A stretch of 64,000 bases of DNA, taken from contig JANYGI010000114.1 in the NCBI GenBank assembly GCA_025362495.1, positions 103,866 through 167,865 of the forward strand, written 5' to 3'. The notes under the pieces were generated by a model. That model was given only the letters and a program-made list of their open reading frames with translations. It made no database searches and was not told the DNA's origin. This stretch comes from Byssovorax sp. GTDB taxonomy: Bacteria; Myxococcota_A; Polyangia; Polyangiales; Polyangiaceae. Shown one piece after another: positions 18,522 through 29,456 of this stretch (position 1 is its first letter; every line of letters begins with the position of its first letter). The translations under genes were made by a program, and so were the position numbers.

Positions 18522-19958
18522 ATGGCCCAGGACACACGAAAAGATCCGCGAGCAAAGGTGCTCAGCATGACCGTTCGCTACAAGAGCGCGACGGTCGATG
18601 AGTTCATCGAGCACCACTCGCACGACGTGAGCCGCGGCGGCATCTTCATCAAGACCCCGTCGCCTTTCCCGCCCGGCACGCTGCTCAAATTCGAGATTCG
18701 AATCCAGGATGAGCAGTCGGTTCTCGCCGGTGTCGGTCGCGTCGTCTGGAAGCGCGATGCCGGGGAGACCGGCACCGAGTCGCCCGCCGGCATGGGCGTG
18801 AAGTTCATCAAGATCGACGACAAGTCCAAGGGCCTGATCCAGCGCCTCGTCGAGTCGCAACCGGAAGGCACCGCGTCGGCATTCGAGGCGGGCAAGGACG
18901 GCAGCGGCGCGAGCAGCGACGACGTCGCCTCGGACGACGCGACGAAGAAGATCGAGACGCCCGGCGCGGCCGGCGCCGTTAAGGCGCCGCAGAAGCGCGC
19001 CTCGACGATGCTCGGTCTCGGCTCGATCGGCGGCTCCTCGAAGACCGACGACAAGAAGGAATCGGCCGCCGACGCGCACGCCGCGAAGGACGGCGGCTTC
19101 TTCCCGCGCACGAACCCCGAGAAGGAAATGCCGCCGCCGGAAGAGCGGACGGTGATGAAGCAGGCCGCCGAGCTGCTCAAGCAAGCGCTCGCCGAGGCCG
19201 GCGGATCGCTCGACGATCTCAAGGATCTCCAGGCGCCCACGAAGGAAGAGCCGAAGCCCGCCGCCAAGGAAGAGCCCGCGAAGGAGCTCGAGGCGAAGGC
19301 CGAAGCGAAGAAGGAAAACGAGGCTGAAGCGAAGGCCGACGCCAAGGTCGAGGCGGTCGCCGTGGCCGTCGCCGCTGTCGCCAAGGCAGCGACGAAGGAC
19401 GAGGAGCCCGCGAAGCCCAAGGCCAAGGACGACGCTCCGAAGGCCAAGCCCGCCGAGAAGACGAAGCCCGCCGCCGAGGAGCGCGCCGTCGCCGCGAAGC
19501 CCGCGCCCAAGCCCCTGATGCAGGAGCCGGAGGAGAGCGGCGGCAGCGGGAAAATGCTGACGATCTTGCTCGTCGTGGCCGGCCTCGGCGCGGCCGCGTG
19601 GCTGCTGTTCGGCCGCACCGACGCGGGCTCGTCCTCGGGCGCGACGCCCGACACGACGACCGCGCCCACGGCGGCGATGACGGCGAAGCCGATGCCGACG
19701 ATGACGGCTGCGCCCGTCCCGACGATGACGGCGACCCCGACGCCGACGATGACGGCGACCGCTGCGGCGAGCGCCTCGGCCGCGCCCAGCGCGAGCGCCG
19801 CGACGACCGCCAAGGCCACCGCAGCTCCGGAGGCGCCGAAGCCGCCGCCGGTCGTCACGGCCGCGCCGAAGCCGCCGGTCGTCGCTCCGCCGCCCGCCGG
19901 CGACAAGCCGAAGCCGCCGCCCGTCAAGACCAAGCCGGTCGACGATCCCTACGGCTGA
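18522..19958 (+). CDS. Membrane-anchored PilZ (TIGR02266-type) protein with Ala/Lys/Glu-rich arm
   Basis: 478 residues from the ATG at 18522 (MAQDTRKD); the open frame upstream to 18459 lacks PilZ-like sequence. The PilZ domain has an intact RxxxR (R6-KDP-R10) and DxSxxG (D35-VS37-RG-G40). It is followed by a long charged arm (about 130-335) rich in Ala, Lys and Glu, one membrane segment (345-365) and a Pro/Thr/Ala tail with PTMTA repeats and PPPVV blocks. This looks like a cytoplasmic c-di-GMP reader tied to the membrane by a flexible arm, with a wall-spanning tail. A terminator follows. Confidence 0.85.
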   Translation: MAQDTRKDPRAKVLSMTVRYKSATVDEFIEHHSHDVSRGGIFIKTPSPFPPGTLLKFEIRIQDEQSVLAGVGRVVWKRDAGETGTESPAGMGVKFIKIDDKSKGLIQRLVESQPEGTASAFEAGKDGSGASSDDVASDDATKKIETPGAAGAVKAPQKRASTMLGLGSIGGSSKTDDKKESAADAHAAKDGGFFPRTNPEKEMPPPEERTVMKQAAELLKQALAEAGGSLDDLKDLQAPTKEEPKPAAKEEPAKELEAKAEAKKENEAEAKADAKVEAVAVAVAAVAKAATKDEEPAKPKAKDDAPKAKPAEKTKPAAEERAVAAKPAPKPLMQEPEESGGSGKMLTILLVVAGLGAAAWLLFGRTDAGSSSGATPDTTTAPTAAMTAKPMPTMTAAPVPTMTATPTPTMTATAAASASAAPSASAATTAKATAAPEAPKPPPVVTAAPKPPVVAPPPAGDKPKPPPVKTKPVDDPYG

Positions 19959-19981
19959 TCGGCCGCAGCGTCCCTGACGCG

Positions 19982-20019
19982 AACGGGGCAGGTGCAACGC
20001 CTGCCCCGTTTTCTTTTTT
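19982..20019 (+). terminator. Rho-independent terminator of the PilZ gene
   Basis: AACGGGGCAGG (19982-19992) pairs with CCTGCCCCGTT (20000-20010) in an 11-bp stem with a 7-base loop, followed by TTCTTTTTT. Confidence 0.88.
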
Positions 20020-20091
20020 GTTCGACGCCGGTCGCCGTCGTTGCCCGCTGGATCACGGTGGGCAACACCGGGATCCACGCGGAGCCATCGT

Positions 20092-20697
20092 TCACGGCGC
20101 GTGCGTCGCGAGGCGCTCGGCCAGCGCGGCGAGGATCGCCGCCGTCGCGCCCCACACGATCTCCCCCTCGATGCGGTAGGCGCGCACCAGGCGGCGGAGC
20201 GACTCGATCGGGATCAGCTCGACGAGGCCGGCGTCGCGGAACGTCGCGAAGGGCGCCGAGAAGAGGCGGCTGACCTCGAACGGGTTGATCACCGGCTCGA
20301 ACGGCGCGTGGATCCAGCCGACGACGGGCGTGATCACGTAGCCGGTCCCCGTCACGAGATCGTCGGCCTCGCCCAGGATCTCGACCGCGGCGCGCGGGAG
20401 GCCGATTTCTTCCTCGGCCTCGCGGAGGGCCGTGGTGATCAGATCGGGATCCTCGGCGTCGCGCTTGCCGCCGGGGAGCGCGACCTGGCCGCTGTGGGAG
20501 CGCAGCGCCTCGGGGCGCAGGACGAGCCAGACGTGCGGCACGCCGCTCGGGCCGGGGAAGAGGGCCACCAGCACCGCGGCGGCCCTGGCGCCGGGCGCCT
20601 CGCGCCGCAGCGGGGCGCGCGCGGCGAGGGCCGCCCGCAGCGCTCCGGTGAAGAGCTGCGTCCGCGCGTCGTGGGGGCTCTCGGCGCCAGCGTTCAC
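20092..20697 (-). CDS. Nudix hydrolase, CoA pyrophosphatase type
   Basis: 201 residues with a GTG start. The Nudix box runs from GGKRD through ALREAEEEIGL with the REUxEExGU core intact, preceded by the LRSHSGQVALPGG segment of the CoA diphosphatase group (YeaB/NUDT7 type). Such enzymes split CoA and its derivatives into acyl-phosphopantetheine and 3',5'-ADP. It has no signal and is cytoplasmic. It is divergent from the kinase gene at 20763, with a shared upstream gap of only 65 bases. Confidence 0.88.
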   Translation of the reverse strand: MNAGAESPHDARTQLFTGALRAALAARAPLRREAPGARAAAVLVALFPGPSGVPHVWLVLRPEALRSHSGQVALPGGKRDAEDPDLITTALREAEEEIGLPRAAVEILGEADDLVTGTGYVITPVVGWIHAPFEPVINPFEVSRLFSAPFATFRDAGLVELIPIESLRRLVRAYRIEGEIVWGATAAILAALAERLATHAP

Positions 20698-20762
20698 CGC
20701 GGTGCGATAGCACGAGATCGCGCGTGGTTGGCGGCGCGCGCGCCGTGTAGGATCCCGGCGCG

Positions 20763-22700
<1,938 letters not shown>

Positions 22701-23096
22701 CCGGCACCTGGCGCGCGTCGGGGTCGCTTGCGAAGGTCGATGCGGTGGGCGCGGAGGCTTGACCCACACCGGAAGGCGGGCCCGCCGCCGCGGCCTCGAT
22801 CCCCATCGAGCTCTCTCTTGCTTGTCCATGTGGCGGGCACGGAGGCCCGCCCCACATCAGAAGCGGACCCCGCCGAGAGCGCGGGGACACCTTCGTCAAC
22901 GACGCGCGACGCAGCGCCACTCGCATCAACGCAGCACTCGCAGCGTCAACGACGCACGACGCAGGTGACCGCGCCGAGCCCGACGCTTCGCCGAAGCAGC
23001 CGCGCCTCGGACTCCGGGCCTGCTCAACGCCTCAGCGGAGCTGAAAAACGACCCGCAAAGCGCGTCGGGGGTTTGGGGCCGCTTGCCGCCCCATCG
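22701..23096. repeat. Gene-free gap with short inverted and direct repeats
   Basis: About 450 bases lie between the kinase gene and tRNA-Val. They contain a near-palindrome at 22829-22856 (GGCGGGC, ACGGAG spacer, GCCCGCC), a related GGCGGGCCCGCC at about 22776, and a direct repeat GTCAACGACGC(G/A)CGACGCAG at 22895-22914 and 22944-22963. The stretch ends with the GTTTGGGGCC palindrome. No gene is supported. Confidence 0.5.
23071..23096 (-). repeat. Dispersed GGGGCCGC palindrome, copy 2
   Basis: On the minus strand this reads CGATGGGGCGGCAAGCGGCC followed by CCAAAC, the same as 13436-13461 except for one base. It lies downstream of tRNA-Val in the sense of transcription. Confidence 0.65.
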
Positions 23097-23122
23097 AAAA
23101 CAAAGAACGCGCGCTCCGCGCG
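23097..23122 (-). terminator. Possible terminator downstream of tRNA-Val(CAC)
   Basis: On the minus strand a GCGCGC stem around a short loop is followed by GTTCTTTGTTTT. It starts about 35 bases after the tRNA 3' end. Confidence 0.45.
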
Positions 23123-23157
23123 CCGCGCCGCTTGCGGCCAAGTCGGAAGAGAGAGGG

Positions 23158-23229
23158 TGGGCGCAGCAGGATTTGAACCTGCGACTTCGTCCGTGTGAAG
23201 GACGCACTCTACCACTGAGTTATGCGCCC
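23158..23229 (-). tRNA. tRNA-Val (anticodon CAC)
   Basis: 72 nt with a full cloverleaf on the minus strand. Acceptor arms are GGGCGCA and TGCGCCC with discriminator A; D-arm ACTC-AGTGGTA-GAGT; anticodon stem CGTCC/GGACG with loop TTCACAC, giving anticodon CAC for GUG; T-arm GCAGG-TTCAAAT-CCTGC. The terminal CCA is not encoded in full (ACCC follows). Confidence 0.96.
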
Positions 23230-23320
23230 GAAAGCCTTGCGGCCGGCGGGATGGCGTTCGTACCTCACCCCGCGTGATTCGACAAGACCCCTCGCGAAGA
23301 AAATCACGGTCATGGAGACG

Positions 23321-23351
23321 AAAAAGCCGAGGTCCCTTCCGGGCCTCGGCT
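23321..23351 (-). terminator. Rho-independent terminator of the bc-complex operon
   Basis: On the minus strand AGCCGAGG (23351-23344) pairs with CCTCGGCT (23332-23325), followed by five T. It is 25 bases after the stop codon of the octaheme cytochrome gene. Confidence 0.85.
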
Positions 23352-23376
23352 CTCTCTACTCAGCGCGGGACGAGCG

Positions 23377-26300
23377 CTACAGGTGCGCGGGCCCGTCGAT
23401 GCGACCGGTCTTCTTCAAAGGCAGCTTCTTGTCTTTGCTCTTGTCCTTGGCTTTGTCGCCCTTGTCCGCCGCAGCGGCGGCGGCCTGTTCGAGCGACCGC
23501 TTCTTCACGAGCGGCGAGTCGGCGACCTCGTCGAGCGTCGCGGGGAACTTCGCGTCGGCCGGGAGGCTGAACAGGAAGTCGCGGACCATCTCCACCTGCT
23601 GCTCGGCGGTGACCGTCGGGTAGCCGGCGATGTGATTCCAGTTCTGGGGGCCGGAGATGAACGGATCGCTCTCCGACGGCCAGATCTGATCCTTCTCGCG
23701 GTCCTTGGTGGCCCAGAAGGCCGTCATCTTCGTGTAGGGGAGGAAGTTCTGCGGCTTGAGCAGCCACGCCTTCACCCACTCCGGCCGCAGGCGCCGGGCC
23801 ACGTTGTTGAAGTTCGGCGCCATCTTGCCGAGCTCGCTTAGGCCACGATCCTTGGGGAAATCGCCCTGATAGTGGCACGAGAGGCAGTTGGCGGCGTCGC
23901 TCGCGAGCATGTGCGTGAGCGCATAGGCCTTTTGAGTCTCGGCGAGCTCGTTCGTCTTCACGGCCTGGTACGGGTACTCTTGCCCGTCCCAGCTCGCGAA
24001 GTAGCGCACGATGGCCGTCACCTGATCGTTCGAGAAGTTGAACGTCGGCATGCGGAGGGCGAGCTTGTCGTCCGGCACGGCGCCCTCGCCGTAAGCCCAC
24101 TCGGGGTGGAGCCACGGACGAATCCCGTGCTGACCCGGCTCGCGCAGGAAGGTGAAGAGCCACTCCGGCTGCACGCGCATGCCCTCGCCGTTGAGGTACG
24201 GCGCGCGCGCCTGCGGATCGCCCGCGAGCTGCGCTTGGCGGTAACCGTCGATGTCGGCGCCGTGATCCTCGATGACGTGACAGCCGCGGCAGTTGTAGTC
24301 CTCGATGATCTGGCGACCCTCGAGGGCGGCGGCGTATTCCGGGTGCTCTTGCGGCTTGAACGCCGTCTTGGGCTTGGAGGACACGAGGCCCTTGAGGAAC
24401 ACCACGAGCGAGCGGATCTCGCGGGGCGAGAGATCGTAGTCGCCCATCTTCAGCTCGATGCGATCGCGGCGGTAGATGCGCGGCGAGTCGAGCTTGAGCG
24501 TGGCGAACGTCTCCGTCGTGTGGAGGTGGTGATCGGCGAGCGCGTACCCGAAGTCGAGCGTGGTCACGTCTTTCTTCGCGAAGCCGCCGAGCTCCGGCGC
24601 GATCGGCGCGGACTTCTCGTAGCCGCTGATCTGGTGGCAGCCGAAGCAGCCGTAGTAGCCGATGGTCCGCTCGCCGCACTCGGTGCGCGTGAGCATCGCC
24701 CCGCCGGCCGCCGAGCAAGACACCTTCTCGGCGCGCTTGGCCGGATCGGTGACCACCGCGACGTCGGCCTTGTCGACCGACGCGGGATCGAGCGGAGCCT
24801 CCTTGAGCGACGACACGTACTTGCCGACACTGGCCGCTTCCTGACGGTTGAGGCGCAGGTTCGGCATCTTGGTGCCGTGCCAGTAGCGCGACGGATCCTC
24901 GACCCAGTACGCGATCCAGTCCGCCGTCGTCTTGCCGCCCATGTTGGCGAGCGTGGGGGCGATGTCGCGCTCACGGCTGCGCCAGGGCTCGGGGAGCTTC
25001 TCGCCGTCCTTCGTGTCGCCGTCGCTGCGCGCGTGGCAGGCCTGGCAACCGTAGGACTCGAAGACGACCTTGCCCTTCTCGGCCGTGGCACCGTCGACGT
25101 CGGCGTAGCCCTGGATCTGCTTCTTCAGCGGCTGCGCGTCCTTCGAGGCGCCGGCGCGCATCGAGGGGTTGTCGCTGCGATCGATCAGGTACGAGGCGAT
25201 CGCCGTCGTCTGCTCGCGCATCTGGTCTTCCCACTGCTGGTACTCGGGCGTGCCCTGCGCGTACGGGCGCTTGCTGCCCGGATCGAGCGGCTTCGGCCAG
25301 AGGTTGGGCATGCGCGTCTTGGCGCGGAAGCCACGCGGGTAGCGGATCCAGCCGAGGAGCCACTCGGGCGTGACCTTGGCGCTGACGTTGTCGAGCGAGG
25401 GGCCGGCGTTGCGATCCCAGGCGAAGCCGTCGAGGATGTGGCAGCCCGTGCAGTTGAGCTTCTTGAAGAGCGCGCGGCCCTCCGAGAACGTCGGCACGGG
25501 GTTCTCGACCGAGGCCGGATCGGTGCGCACCGCGGGCAGCTCATCCGAGCCGTCGTGGGCCTTCTTGTAGCCATCGGGATCCGCCTTGCGGAACGCCTCG
25601 GCCTTCTCGTAGTCGAGCTTGTCGGCGATGAACTTCGCCTTCGAAGCGCGCTGCTTGAGATCGACGTCGCTCGTGTGGCAACGCAGGCAACCGGCCTCGA
25701 CCTCGGGGAGGCCCTCGATGAATCGGTTGCGCATCTCGTCGGGGACCTGGAGGCCCTCGGCGCCGCGCGGCGGGTGATACCGGCCCGTCTTCTCGTCCCA
25801 CGTCGGCATGCTGTCGGCGCGTACCGGCGTCGACGGCGGCCGCGTGGCCGTCTGCAGCGACGCCTTGCTGACGATCTCTTCGCCGGGGTTGAAGCCGAGC
25901 GCCTCGGCGAGATCGCGCTTCGCGAACTTCACGCCGAACGCCGGGATTTCCTTGGCAGGAATGACGTCGGCCGGGTTGTTCTGCTCGAGGCCGATCTGGA
26001 CGCGGTTGTCGAGGCGACGCACCACCGCATGCCACTTCGCCGCGGTGTCGTTCGACGCCTTGACGATCTCGGTGAGCTTCTCCTGCATCTGCGCGAAGAG
26101 CTCGGTCTCTTCCTCGTAGTCCGAGGACTCGACAGTGCCCTTGTCGTGCTCCGCCGGGTTGCGGTGCGCGATCTTGATCGTCTCCCACTTGCCGCGGCCG
26201 AGCTTGACCTCGAGCGAGTCGTTGCGATCGTCGACGATTACCTTGGTGAGCAGCCCGATCGGGAGAAGCGGATCGTCCCAGTAATGATCGCCCGCGTAGT

Positions 26301-27669
26301 GCCAGCGCTCCTTGCCGGCCTTCTCTTCGAGGTGCCAGCCGGAGTGCGACTTCATGTCCGTGGCGCGACCCTGGCCCTGGTGACACGAGGTGCAGCCGAA
26401 GCTCTCGATCGGGTGCGACGCGAACAGCGTGTTGCGATGCGGGTGCGTGCGGAACTGCTTCGGGATCGCGGCCGACTGGTAGCTGCCGGAGTCGGAGCCC
26501 ATGTGGCACGTCGTGCAGCGATCGACCTGCTCGCGATCGACGTCGCGATCGTACTCGATCCAGTTCATCACCACTTGCTGGATCTGGAACGGACCGACGA
26601 GCGATTTAATCAGGTTGTCGGCGGTGAACTTGGGGTTGGCGCGGAGCTCGGCCTTGTCGGCGCGGAGCTCGGCGTCGGTGAGCGTGCGGCGGCGCTTGGC
26701 CACCTCGACGTCGAGCGCCTTGAGCTCCAGATCGACCGGATCGAGCGCGAGCCACTGGATGCAGTTGCGCGTGTCGTCGTGACCACCGCACACGGCCTTG
26801 CGCGCTTCGGCCTTCTTCGTCGCGTCTTTCTCGTTCGCAGCGGGATCGGCGGGGCCGTCGATCGCGGCCATCTTCACGAGGGCGTCGTCGACGCGCTTCT
26901 GGTGCTTGAGCTCGACCTCGAGCGACTGGATGACCTTCTCTTCGGCCTCTTTCGAGGCGGCGAGCGTCGTGCGGACGCGCGTGACGAGGAGGTCGTACCA
27001 CTTCTTCACGCCCGGGTCGGCGTCCCCCGTGGGCGTCGCGGGTGCGGGCGGCGTGCGCATCGCCTCGTCGAGCTTGGCGACGTGCGCCGTCATCCGAGCG
27101 ATCTCGGAGTAGAGGTGGTGCATCTTGTCGGTCTCGCCGGCGGCCTTCGCAGGCTCGGCGGGATCGACGTAGATCGCGTCGGCGCGCTTCTGCGCCTCGT
27201 CACCGCCGACCGACGCGAAGACCTCGTGGAAGACGTCGCGGACCTTCACGGCCGCCGCGTCGCGCTCGTACTCCGCGATGTTGCGGTGGTAGTACGCCTC
27301 GTCGAGATCGCTCGTGCCGAACGTCTTCGCGCTCTCCGCCGTGGCGAACTGCACGTTGAGGTCGTCGAGCTTCTTGCGCGACTCGGAGTAGGCGCCGTTC
27401 TTCATGCTCTCGGCGAGCACGGCCTTGCGGTCGAGCTTCTCCTTGAGCTGGGGGACGAGCACCTCGTTCCACTCTTCGTCGGAGCGCTTGCGCGCCTGCT
27501 TCGATTGCTCGAGCTCCATGTCGAAGAAGCCCTGTTGCTGCTTCTGCCACGGGACTCGGGTCACGAGCTCCGCATAGACAGCCCACCCCGCCGACGCCGC
27601 GAAGACGCCGCCGATGGCCATCCACATGAAGGGATACGTCCGCTTCTCGTCTCGAATGAATCGCGCCAC
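23377..27669 (-). CDS. Membrane-anchored octaheme cytochrome c of a bc-type quinol oxidase complex
   Basis: 1430 residues. An N-terminal membrane anchor (about 13-31) is followed by a long helical, probably coiled-coil region (about 35-330) without hemes. Eight C-x-x-C-H heme sites follow, with first Cys at 385 (CTTCH), 426 (CTSCH), 661 (CLRCH), 740 (CTGCH), 875 (CQACH), 1008 (CFGCH), 1127 (CRGCH) and 1262 (CLSCH). Several sit in cytochrome c class I-like modules with downstream Met ligands (for example KMPNLR). The gene is last in an operon after Rieske, cytochrome b and subunit IV, with an 7-base gap, so it should replace cytochrome c1/f and pass electrons from the quinol site to periplasmic acceptors. 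Ordinary partner cytochromes carry one or two hemes, so this size is unusual. Confidence 0.88.
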   Translation of the reverse strand: MARFIRDEKRTYPFMWMAIGGVFAASAGWAVYAELVTRVPWQKQQQGFFDMELEQSKQARKRSDEEWNEVLVPQLKEKLDRKAVLAESMKNGAYSESRKKLDDLNVQFATAESAKTFGTSDLDEAYYHRNIAEYERDAAAVKVRDVFHEVFASVGGDEAQKRADAIYVDPAEPAKAAGETDKMHHLYSEIARMTAHVAKLDEAMRTPPAPATPTGDADPGVKKWYDLLVTRVRTTLAASKEAEEKVIQSLEVELKHQKRVDDALVKMAAIDGPADPAANEKDATKKAEARKAVCGGHDDTRNCIQWLALDPVDLELKALDVEVAKRRRTLTDAELRADKAELRANPKFTADNLIKSLVGPFQIQQVVMNWIEYDRDVDREQVDRCTTCHMGSDSGSYQSAAIPKQFRTHPHRNTLFASHPIESFGCTSCHQGQGRATDMKSHSGWHLEEKAGKERWHYAGDHYWDDPLLPIGLLTKVIVDDRNDSLEVKLGRGKWETIKIAHRNPAEHDKGTVESSDYEEETELFAQMQEKLTEIVKASNDTAAKWHAVVRRLDNRVQIGLEQNNPADVIPAKEIPAFGVKFAKRDLAEALGFNPGEEIVSKASLQTATRPPSTPVRADSMPTWDEKTGRYHPPRGAEGLQVPDEMRNRFIEGLPEVEAGCLRCHTSDVDLKQRASKAKFIADKLDYEKAEAFRKADPDGYKKAHDGSDELPAVRTDPASVENPVPTFSEGRALFKKLNCTGCHILDGFAWDRNAGPSLDNVSAKVTPEWLLGWIRYPRGFRAKTRMPNLWPKPLDPGSKRPYAQGTPEYQQWEDQMREQTTAIASYLIDRSDNPSMRAGASKDAQPLKKQIQGYADVDGATAEKGKVVFESYGCQACHARSDGDTKDGEKLPEPWRSRERDIAPTLANMGGKTTADWIAYWVEDPSRYWHGTKMPNLRLNRQEAASVGKYVSSLKEAPLDPASVDKADVAVVTDPAKRAEKVSCSAAGGAMLTRTECGERTIGYYGCFGCHQISGYEKSAPIAPELGGFAKKDVTTLDFGYALADHHLHTTETFATLKLDSPRIYRRDRIELKMGDYDLSPREIRSLVVFLKGLVSSKPKTAFKPQEHPEYAAALEGRQIIEDYNCRGCHVIEDHGADIDGYRQAQLAGDPQARAPYLNGEGMRVQPEWLFTFLREPGQHGIRPWLHPEWAYGEGAVPDDKLALRMPTFNFSNDQVTAIVRYFASWDGQEYPYQAVKTNELAETQKAYALTHMLASDAANCLSCHYQGDFPKDRGLSELGKMAPNFNNVARRLRPEWVKAWLLKPQNFLPYTKMTAFWATKDREKDQIWPSESDPFISGPQNWNHIAGYPTVTAEQQVEMVRDFLFSLPADAKFPATLDEVADSPLVKKRSLEQAAAAAADKGDKAKDKSKDKKLPLKKTGRIDGPAHL

Positions 27670-27676
27670 GATGGCC

Positions 27677-28498
27677 TCAGATGTTGAAGTTGTAGGGGCC
27701 GACCATGATGTTCTTCACGCTGAGGACGAGGCGCAGGATGACCTTGAGCACCGTACCCATCATCGCCATGAAGAAGAACGCGGTGATCCAGTAGCGAACG
27801 GCGCCGAGCTTCTGCAGCACTTCGCTCTTGTTCGCGCGGACCTTCCAGTAGATGGCGGGGACGCCGAAGAGGAAGCCAATCACGCTGGCGGCGCCGAAGA
27901 GACCCGCGGGGATCTTGCCGGTGATGCCGAAGATTTCGGGCCAGTTGCGGTTGGTGATCGCGACCGACTTGTGCACGTCCCAGTACTGGCCGGGGAGGAA
28001 CAGATACCAGCCCGGACCGCGGATGAACGTGCCCATGATGATGAGGACGATCCACATCACGAGGAAGCCGAAGAGGAACGTCGAGATCGCGAAGGCGCGA
28101 TCCTTGAAGCAGTAGTAGCCGTTCCCCTTGGGGTTGATGTCGACGTAGGGGATGACCATCAGACCGACGATGATCAGGCCCGGCAGGATCACGCCGGCGA
28201 ACCAGGGATCGAAGTAAACCAGGATCTCCTGGAGGCCCAGGAAGTACCAGGGGGCCTTCGACGGGTTCGGCGTCTTCGTCGGGTTCGCGGGCTCTTCGAG
28301 CGGCGCGTCGACGACGATCGACCAGATCGTCATGAAGGCCATGACGATGGTGCCGACGAGCATCTCCAGCCGGACCAGGTATGGCCAGGTGTGGACCTTG
28401 TCGGGGACGAGCTTGGTGAGGCGCTCGGCCTCGACCACGCGCTCCTTGACCTTCGTCGTCGCCGCTACTTCCGGAATGGTGGTCGTCGCTTGAGACAT
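27677..28498 (-). CDS. Cytochrome bc complex, cytochrome b C-terminal part (subunit IV-like)
   Basis: 273 residues. After a hydrophilic N-terminus comes a membrane helix near 50-65, then KAPWYFLGLQEILVYFDPW, the region equivalent to the quinol-site PEWY loop (here APWY), followed by several more hydrophobic helices. This matches split-type cytochrome b (b6f-like), where subunit IV carries the C-terminal helices. It is longer than plant PetD (about 160 residues) because of added C-terminal helices. It lies between the cytochrome b gene and the octaheme cytochrome gene. Confidence 0.88.
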   Translation of the reverse strand: MSQATTTIPEVAATTKVKERVVEAERLTKLVPDKVHTWPYLVRLEMLVGTIVMAFMTIWSIVVDAPLEEPANPTKTPNPSKAPWYFLGLQEILVYFDPWFAGVILPGLIIVGLMVIPYVDINPKGNGYYCFKDRAFAISTFLFGFLVMWIVLIIMGTFIRGPGWYLFLPGQYWDVHKSVAITNRNWPEIFGITGKIPAGLFGAASVIGFLFGVPAIYWKVRANKSEVLQKLGAVRYWITAFFFMAMMGTVLKVILRLVLSVKNIMVGPYNFNI

Positions 28499-28574
28499 GT
28501 CAGCTCTCTACGATCGCGGGCGAGCCCTGCTCGCCCTTGGTTCCACGTGACGAACCGTGCGAAATCAAACCCCA

Positions 28575-28606
28575 CAAAAAACTGTTTGGGGCGTGAGCCC
28601 CAAACA
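28575..28606 (-). terminator. Hairpin with T-run between cytochrome b and subunit IV genes
   Basis: On the minus strand TGTTTGGGGC, a 4-base loop and GCCCCAAACA (28606-28583) form a perfect 10-bp stem followed by GTTTTTTG. It begins five bases after the cytochrome b stop codon. It looks like an intrinsic terminator inside the operon, so partial termination or mRNA end protection is possible. The TTTGGGGC arm also resembles the dispersed palindromes at 13436 and 23071. Confidence 0.6.
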
Positions 28607-28611
28607 ACGAC

Positions 28612-29385
28612 TCACAGCGGACCGCTGATCCCGCCGTCCTTACGCACGCGCCAGAAGTGCACGATCATCAGCACCGCCGCGATCAGCGGGATGAAGATGC
28701 AGTGGAGCACGTAGAAGCGCAGGAGCGTGGCGGGCCCGATGAGGCGACCAGCGGTGAGCAGCGCGCGCGCGTCGTAACGAGCGTCGACGCCGAGCAGCTC
28801 CGAGAACGGCCCCTCTTGCCCGATCATCGGCGTCGCGCGGCCCATGTTGGTGCCGACGGTGACGGCCCAGATCGAGAGCTGATCCCAGGGCAGCAGGTAC
28901 CCCGTGAACGAGAGCATCAGCGTCATCACCAGCAGGTTGACGCCGATGACCCAGTTGAACTCGCGCGGCGGCTTGTACGACCCCGTCATGAAGACGCGGA
29001 ACATGTGCAGCCACACCGCGATGACCATCGCGTGCGCGCCCCACCGATGCATGTTCCGCATGATCATCCCGAAGGGGACGTCGAACTGCAGATACTTCAT
29101 GTCGTGGTACGCGTACTCGCCGGTCGGGCGGTAATAGAACATCAGGATGACGCCCGTCACGACCAGGATCAGGAACAGGAGGAACGTGATCCCGCCCATG
29201 CACCACGTGAAGCGAAGCCGGAGCGCGTGGCGCCGGATCTTCGTCGGGTGCAAGTGCAGGAAGACGTTCGACGAGACCTGGAGGACACGGTTCCGGTACG
29301 TGTCCTGATACTCGTGCCGGAACATCGATTTCCAGACGTACGAGCTCTTGACGACGTCGAACCAGCCCTTCTTCTGCTCCGCCAC
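28612..29385 (-). CDS. Cytochrome b (b6-type N-terminal part) of a bc complex
   Basis: 257 residues with four main membrane helices. Paired heme-ligand histidines occur in [18 protein letters not shown] and in [11 protein letters not shown] with MIVHFW, the spacing of b-heme four-helix bundles. RYDARALLT and the helix C region match cytochrome b6. It would hold the two b hemes of quinol:cytochrome c oxidoreductase in the inner membrane. The upstream gene encodes the Rieske protein (71-base gap). Confidence 0.93.
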   Translation of the reverse strand: MAEQKKGWFDVVKSSYVWKSMFRHEYQDTYRNRVLQVSSNVFLHLHPTKIRRHALRLRFTWCMGGITFLLFLILVVTGVILMFYYRPTGEYAYHDMKYLQFDVPFGMIMRNMHRWGAHAMVIAVWLHMFRVFMTGSYKPPREFNWVIGVNLLVMTLMLSFTGYLLPWDQLSIWAVTVGTNMGRATPMIGQEGPFSELLGVDARYDARALLTAGRLIGPATLLRFYVLHCIFIPLIAAVLMIVHFWRVRKDGGISGPL

Positions 29386-29456
29386 GCGATCCTCCGAAAT
29401 TGTCTTACGAAGACGTCAGCGGCCGGATCGCTCCTGCGGAGCTCCGGCCGAAATTC

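Noticed and set aside
23872..27687. 1271-codon plus-strand frame opposite the octaheme cytochrome
   Set aside because: It is the complement of a gene with eight exact heme motifs and a coherent operon; the plus-strand translation has no recognisable domain.
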